Shown here: piece by piece, positions 59,022-64,000 of the stretch
How the letters are laid out: every line of letters starts with the position of its first letter
Numbering within the stretch: position 1 is the stretch's first letter
Source of the DNA: Wolfiporia cocos
Lineage: Eukaryota > Basidiomycota > Agaricomycetes > Polyporales > Phaeolaceae
Length of the DNA: 64,000 nt
Direction of reading: 5' to 3'
Assembly: GCA_029448655.1 (NCBI GenBank)
Contig: JACCLO010000015.1
Coordinates: forward strand, 992,001-1,056,000
Notes under the pieces: generated by a model
Told to the model about the DNA's origin: nothing
What the model saw: the letters and a program-made list of their open reading frames with translations, nothing else
The model's database searches: none
Program-made: the position numbers and the translations under genes

Positions 59022-60039
59022 AGGGAAGAAAGGGAGCCATCCGCAGAGTCTGATCATGTAATCTCTACGTGCTTTGTGGTCTTGACCTTATGTATTCTAA
59101 TATCTGCAGAATCCCGCCGCGCTCGAGCAGTTGAATAATCACCGGGATTGCCAATGTTGGGCAGGGTGATTGGGCTCCTTTAGCCAGAGTTGTTCGAAAG
59201 TACAGCGAATCCGGATGTGTGCAAACCAAGCCCCCACCATGAAGCTGACGTTTTAACGGTTCAAGAAGATTTGCACATATATCACATACCATTTTTACAG
59301 GTACCTGTCTACTTTGCTGATGCCCTGCAATCGATAACCTGCACGTATGGGGAACATCAAGCACCTGAGTAGCAGGAAATTTCGACAAATGAGTTGACAG
59401 AAGCTGTAAATTAATCGTAGCGACGCGCGGAAGCGCCAACTAGTACGACATTGACTCTGCAACATACTCAGTATGTGCTTTTGCCATTAATTATGAGACA
59501 TCACTGCATTGTAGTAGCATATTACAATGTCCTCAAGCATAAATTTGCGATCGGGCGATACGACTTGAGGTTGATGTCCCACACGGTTTTCATGGCCTTT
59601 GAAACTCCGCGGTGGCTGAAGCGAAGTGGCGCGGCGCTTCAGCGCTTCAGCTACTGGTGCGACGGCATTCAGGTTCTCTGGCCAGATGCCCGTCTCTCAG
59701 TTCCTGCTGCTCCGCAGTGCTAACGAATGGCATATATGCGCGATGTGCCTCAGCATTGCATCCTGCTGATGGCTTAGCTGTCTTGAAGGCCGGACACCAG
59801 CATTTTTGGATGATCTGCGCTGGGCGAAAATAGCTATCAACAGCATATGGCCGAAGATGCTGCTTGGTTGGCTGACTGAGAACAATGTCTGTGAGGAGGC
59901 GGTCGGAGTTGCAGCTGATGATCACCTCATGCGGAATCGAAGCTCATTCAGACTGACATTCCCTAAAGGTACACCCGAGACACTTGCCGTGCAAGTTGGA
60001 AATCCCTTCACTACCTCTTCGGTATCAAGTCCTTGAATA
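59022..60039. other. Intergenic, possible remnants of the next locus
   Basis: Downstream of the oxygenase; short frames only. Minus-strand frames at 59647-59925 may be the 3' part of the F-box/LRR-like locus, but no repeat motif is clear. Confidence 0.35.
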
Positions 60040-61756
60040 TCAGGTAGTCACGGAGACTCCCGCTCTTGTCATCTGGAATGAAGTCCAGTGTGTGCCTGCT
60101 GGAACTACTGTACATGCACCACCACACGGGCACCGCTCTGTGATGCCGCTCAAAGGGTTCTTGCCTTTTGCGGTGAGCACCAAGGCAATGAAATGAAGCA
60201 ATGGTATTGCTCCCTTTACATCCTCCCGCAGTGCCCAGAAGGCCGCATCGGTGCGAGAATCAGGAATGCCCTGGTCCGTGTCTGCTCCTATCCACTGCCT
60301 CTTACAAACACACAGGCAAATCGCTACGGTAGGAAGAATCGCCATCGCTGGGCAGACGTTTGGGTGCTCGCAGGTGAGCCAGTCTCGCTTTCCCGACACG
60401 AACGATATAAGCTCACCAGCTACCACTCCACCGATCGCCCCTTTACCTCATCTGAATACACCTCGAGGTATCGCAACCGTGCTGCTGCAGTGCGTGCACC
60501 TGTCCAGAACGGTGCGTCCACCCTGGTTTCAACCAGCAGTGACAGTGCCACGAGAATCACTCTCTGGATGACATCCAATGCATCATGATAATGGTACGCC
60601 GTCAGGTCTAATTGCAGCCACCACACCGGACAGCGGACTTTCCAGTAGCGAAAGTCGGACACATTGCCTCGAGACAAGTCAGACCAGTTCAGCAACCGTG
60701 TTTGGTATAGTCAGCGTGGTCCTCAAGACCTTAGTGAATATGTCTGCAATCGACAGGGACCTGAGATGCGGCATCGCATGCACAAATAATGACATTTGAG
60801 CGGTGCAACCTCGCAACGAAGAGCCAGCAGATGGTCGGCAACGAAGGAATTTCGTGGATCTCAGCATGCGGCTGACTCCCATCGGAAAGGTCGAGGTGTG
60901 ATAGCTCCAGCGTCTCCAGTTGTTTCAATCCTTGAAGACGATGGAAGAGGGGAGTCTTCTATTGAAAGGCTCGTGAATGCAATTTTGTTGGCTGTGGGGG
61001 AGGGGAAAGATCGGCATGGACGACTGGCCAAACCAAGATCCACAAGGTTTGGCAATGCGCATGATGCGGCACCAATAGACAGTTTTTGCAATCCCCTTAG
61101 CGCCGAAGATTTCTGGTCGATCAACCGCGCAGGTTCTCAAGCCAAAATGCCGAAAGACCAAGTGGTGCAAACCATCACGCCGCGCCACCGTTATCAACCA
61201 CTATCGGCCCGCTCGCTGCAGCCACAGCTTGAGCAAGCGAGAAATGCGTTGCAGAGTGTCTGCTCAAAGTTGAGCAGGAGCATGTGCGGCAAATAGTAGT
61301 ACATACTTAAATCACATTTCACTGTTTCCGGACTGTGGGTATGCTGTCGGTTCTTGAAAACACCCCACCATGCTCCACATTACTCCATGCCATCAACAGC
61401 TCCACAACCCACAAATGATGGCGAGCACCACAGCCTTGTGAAAACTGTCTAATGTGCGGCTCTGTGACAACGATCGTGAGATCCTCGGAACGTGCTAAGG
61501 ATAGGCGCCCCAGCTGGTTGGCATATTCGAGCAGGTCAGCAAAATCGGCAGCAGCAGAGAAATTCCCCTTGCGTTGAAACTCGATATGTCTCGCCACACT
61601 GAAAGCACCGCTTTCAATGGTGAGTTTGCGCAAATTCAGAAGATGATTGGTTGGATCTGCTAGCACGAGTTTGCAGAACACGCTCATTTGCTTTTGCGAG
61701 TGCGAAAGCGTTACCCGTGTGAGCACGTGTTGGATCCCGAGCTCGTGTGTGTCCAC
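60040..61756 (-). pseudogene. F-box/LRR-like protein, probably decayed
   Basis: Successive minus-strand frames carry leucine-rich segments: VTLSHSQKQMSVFCKLVLAD, LLNLRKLTIESGAFS, FADLLEYANQLGRLSLARSE, then KQLETLELSHLDLSDGSQPH and ARLRYLEVYSDEV. Leu spacing and the opening resemble the C-terminal LRR part of agaricomycete F-box proteins. The frames do not join with clear introns, so I treat it as a pseudogene; a multi-exon gene with poor consensus is possible. Confidence 0.4.
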
Positions 61757-62869
61757 TTGAGGTTAATTCCTGCTACCAGAGGTAGTGGGTCTTGGAGCGT
61801 AAATCGGAACGCAAAAGGTTTCAAAATTTCCCTCGGGCTTTAGGGCAGGTCTCCGGTTACAACCTTTCTTATCAGCTTGTATCTGTGGGAACATAAGTAA
61901 CAAAATATCTGATCCGGATGTCTCCGACAGCAAAGTGTCCTAGTCTCGCACCCAGACGGTGAACGTTTGAACACTTATAGCTTATAGCATTGCCTGACCC
62001 GCGTTGTGTACCCTACATTATCACAGCGTTAACAATTGTGTTGGTACGTGTATGCGCCAGTAGTAATATTGTGCGAATACACGCCTGCTCAGCTATCAAT
62101 CTGATATCTTCCCCATTCATGAATTTGTATGCAACATGATCCTTGGGTCTAGCTTATTTGCCTCAAATTAAAAATCACAAGAAAGTAGAGACTCTTCGGA
62201 TAGCTCGGATTGTGGCAAACATATATATGGTTGAAGTGCCTTGATTTTTGGGTTGAATCAGTTGGAATGCCTTCTGGGCATCTTTCCTCTGGATGCCGTC
62301 ATCAAGCAAAGAATCAGCAAAAATGCCCGCAGCAAGCTCGCCAAGTCCGCGATGCTAAGTAGAGAATAGCTAGAACATGCACCATAGTCTTCGAGTCGCT
62401 ACCTTCAGCCTCTAATGCTGCATGTAGCTTCCGAGTACACTCCTGCTTATGTGAGCTGCCACCCAAGGAGTCCCAACAAGTGGTCATTGATGTCAGCCAT
62501 TCCATCTTCAGTACTATCTGTAAGTTGAGCTACTATTGTTGTATACCCATAGGATATACAGAGCATATAGTTAACGAAGCAGCAGTATGCAATGCCTCAA
62601 GAATGCCGGTACTAATTACAGCGTGCTAGACGCGCAAGCGCGACTATTCACAACCAATGGTTTGGGGGGCGGGGGGCGGGGCAGGGTGAGATATACAACC
62701 ACTTATACGAAGACTATGACTACTTCTCTATTTGTTCTGTACTGCACGCATTAATCTGCCCACACACTGGTAGCAGGCTATGCCGTGCTTGCGTGGCCTT
62801 AATGCCTTATTACCCAGTGGGTTTGTGTAGCACCAAGTGCCAAAGATCACATGTGTTTCCCAGTGGTGG
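61757..62869. other. Gene-poor, AT-rich stretch
   Basis: No gene recognised; contains a short G-rich tract (62665-62690, GGGGGGCGGGGGGCGGGG). Confidence 0.5.
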
Positions 62870-63220
62870 GCGCTCTGGTGTGTCACAAGAAAGTATGTGA
62901 CATTAATTCCTCTGTTTTTACAGACTATTCACGCATCTGCAGTGCTTATACCTAGCCGTTCGTATGGATGCATGTGCATGGGTAGATATCGCTTCCTTAT
63001 CTTATCTATTTACATGGTCATGTGAAGTAGTCACTTACTAGTAACAGCATCACTAGTCATGTGCGATGTAGTTACAAAATGCACAGACCATGCCATTAGG
63101 GCAGGTCTTGTAGCTACAGTAGATAGCTAGTGTTCTGAGGTACTCCTCAGAACTAGTATTGTAGACCTAGGGGGTGTGTCCCCTGGTGGTCACTTCCTCA
63201 CTGCGTGCTTGTGTGCTGGT
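62870..63220 (-). repeat. Dispersed repeat, third copy
   Basis: The minus strand matches 5230-5740: CTGCCCTAATGGCATGGTCT against CTGCCCTCAAGACATGGTC, the paired AGGTCT and CCTCAG words, and TGTCACAAGAAAGT. It lies next to the LTR at 63435, supporting an origin in gypsy element 3' regions. Confidence 0.5.
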
Positions 63221-63434
63221 GACACACACTCTCTCACTACTGCTAGTCTGGGGCCCAGTGACTAGTGTCCTTGTTGATGGATGGTCACCCCCACTTAGGA
63301 CTGGTAACACAAGATAACACTTACTTGTTATTCTTGATGGTTTGTTGGTTAGACAAAGAGGTTGTAAGTGGTTAAGCAGGATACATTGAGTGGTTAACTC
63401 GTAGTATGAATGCAATGAATAGAACTGAGGCAAT

Positions 63435-64000
63435 TGTTACGGGTCAAATACCCATTCGTATATTTGAGTCGCAAATATAGATCGTTCTTCTGCACGTAGG
63501 CACGTCGCCGTATGCAAGGCAAATATTCGTTAGATGCCTTCAAGTCCTAAGTGAAGTTCTTAGGAGATCGGTTAATATCCAATACACGTTAGAGGATATA
63601 GTCTGTTTGGATGCGAGTCGAATAGAATATGAGACTCGCCTAAGTCCGAGAAGTCAGCGTGCACTTCGAGGACTTAGTCGTTCGGTTGCTCGAGCGAGAA
63701 ATACTGAGCGTAGTTTCCTACGTTTGAGAACGAGTATAAGACTTCTTGTTTATACAACAAGGTCGAGCTGGAGAGCCTTGACAGTAAGTACATGAGTTTT
63801 TATACTACGTTAGGTTTTAGGGGTCAAGCCTGTCCCAGATGTCACCGATACTATCTACGCTATAGTACCAAACGTTTGATAAGTATGCAGTGATATATCC
63901 GAGACGATAGATAGGAATGATGGTGGTTGAACACCATCTATCAGCTAATAAACGATGAACCTGAAACGAGGGCAGAGTTGGATCTGCCAAAGGTGAAACG
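63435..64000 (-). repeat. LTR of a related gypsy family, cut by window end
   Basis: Starts TGTTACGG like the reverse complement of the LTR described above. It shares TTGAGAACGAGTATAAGA and AACAAGGTCGAGCTG at the corresponding places, but is otherwise strongly diverged. On the minus strand a TATAAAA (about 63797-63803) precedes AGCTCGACCTT (63759-63769) by some 35 bp, the same layout as the predicted self-primer. No AGCTCGACCTT lies just left of 63435, so this is a 3' or solo LTR; the rest is outside the window. Confidence 0.8.

Overview
The window looks like nuclear DNA of a filamentous basidiomycete, probably an agaricomycete. Genes are split by short (about 45-70 nt) introns, and recognisable products include Elp5, Rot1, an EF-1alpha fragment, F-box proteins and a fungal GNAT protein. 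About half of the window is transposon-derived. No CRISPR, rRNA or bacterial-type operon is present.

The dominant structure is a giant inverted repeat. Bases 1-21860 reappear as the reverse complement at 21915-43884, with a 54-base unique spacer at 21861-21914. Inside the 22-bp array positions pair as x and 43775-x; outside it they pair as x and 43885-x, because the right arm holds exactly five more 22-bp units (110 bp). Apart from that I found only about seven base differences. The match runs to base 1, so the left arm either starts at the window edge or continues beyond it. Whether this is a real recent duplication or a fold-back assembly product is the first thing to settle.

Each arm, from outside to centre, holds: the 5' part of a GNAT gene (complete only at the right arm edge); a weak hypothetical ORF; a chimeric pseudogene joining the N-terminus of a basidiomycete-specific family to the 3' end of EF-1alpha; a GC-rich hAT-like MITE; a zone of 22-bp palindromic repeats; a pseudogene of the same family split by a non-autonomous hAT-like element that itself carries a second, nested element; an 8.55-kb Ty3/gypsy chromovirus-type retrotransposon 20 bp from the pseudogene start codon; two tRNA-headed SINE-like copies facing each other; and an F-box gene pointing at the centre.

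The retrotransposon has 543-bp LTRs (4 differences), a 5-bp target duplication, gag, pol with protease, dUTPase, RT, RNase H, integrase and chromodomain, an extra downstream ORF with two zinc knuckles, and an 11-nt match predicting self-primed reverse transcription. Four in-frame TGA codons and an Asp-to-Asn change at an integrase catalytic position suggest the copy is defective or recoded.

The unique right side (43885-64000) carries an alpha/beta hydrolase, ELP5, a long Ser-rich protein, an almost complete member of the family seen as pseudogenes in the arms, ROT1, a 2-oxoglutarate/Fe(II) oxygenase, an F-box/LRR-like locus and, at the end, an LTR of a related gypsy family. Several of these genes contain single-base frame breaks or in-frame stops, so either consensus errors or gene decay must be considered.
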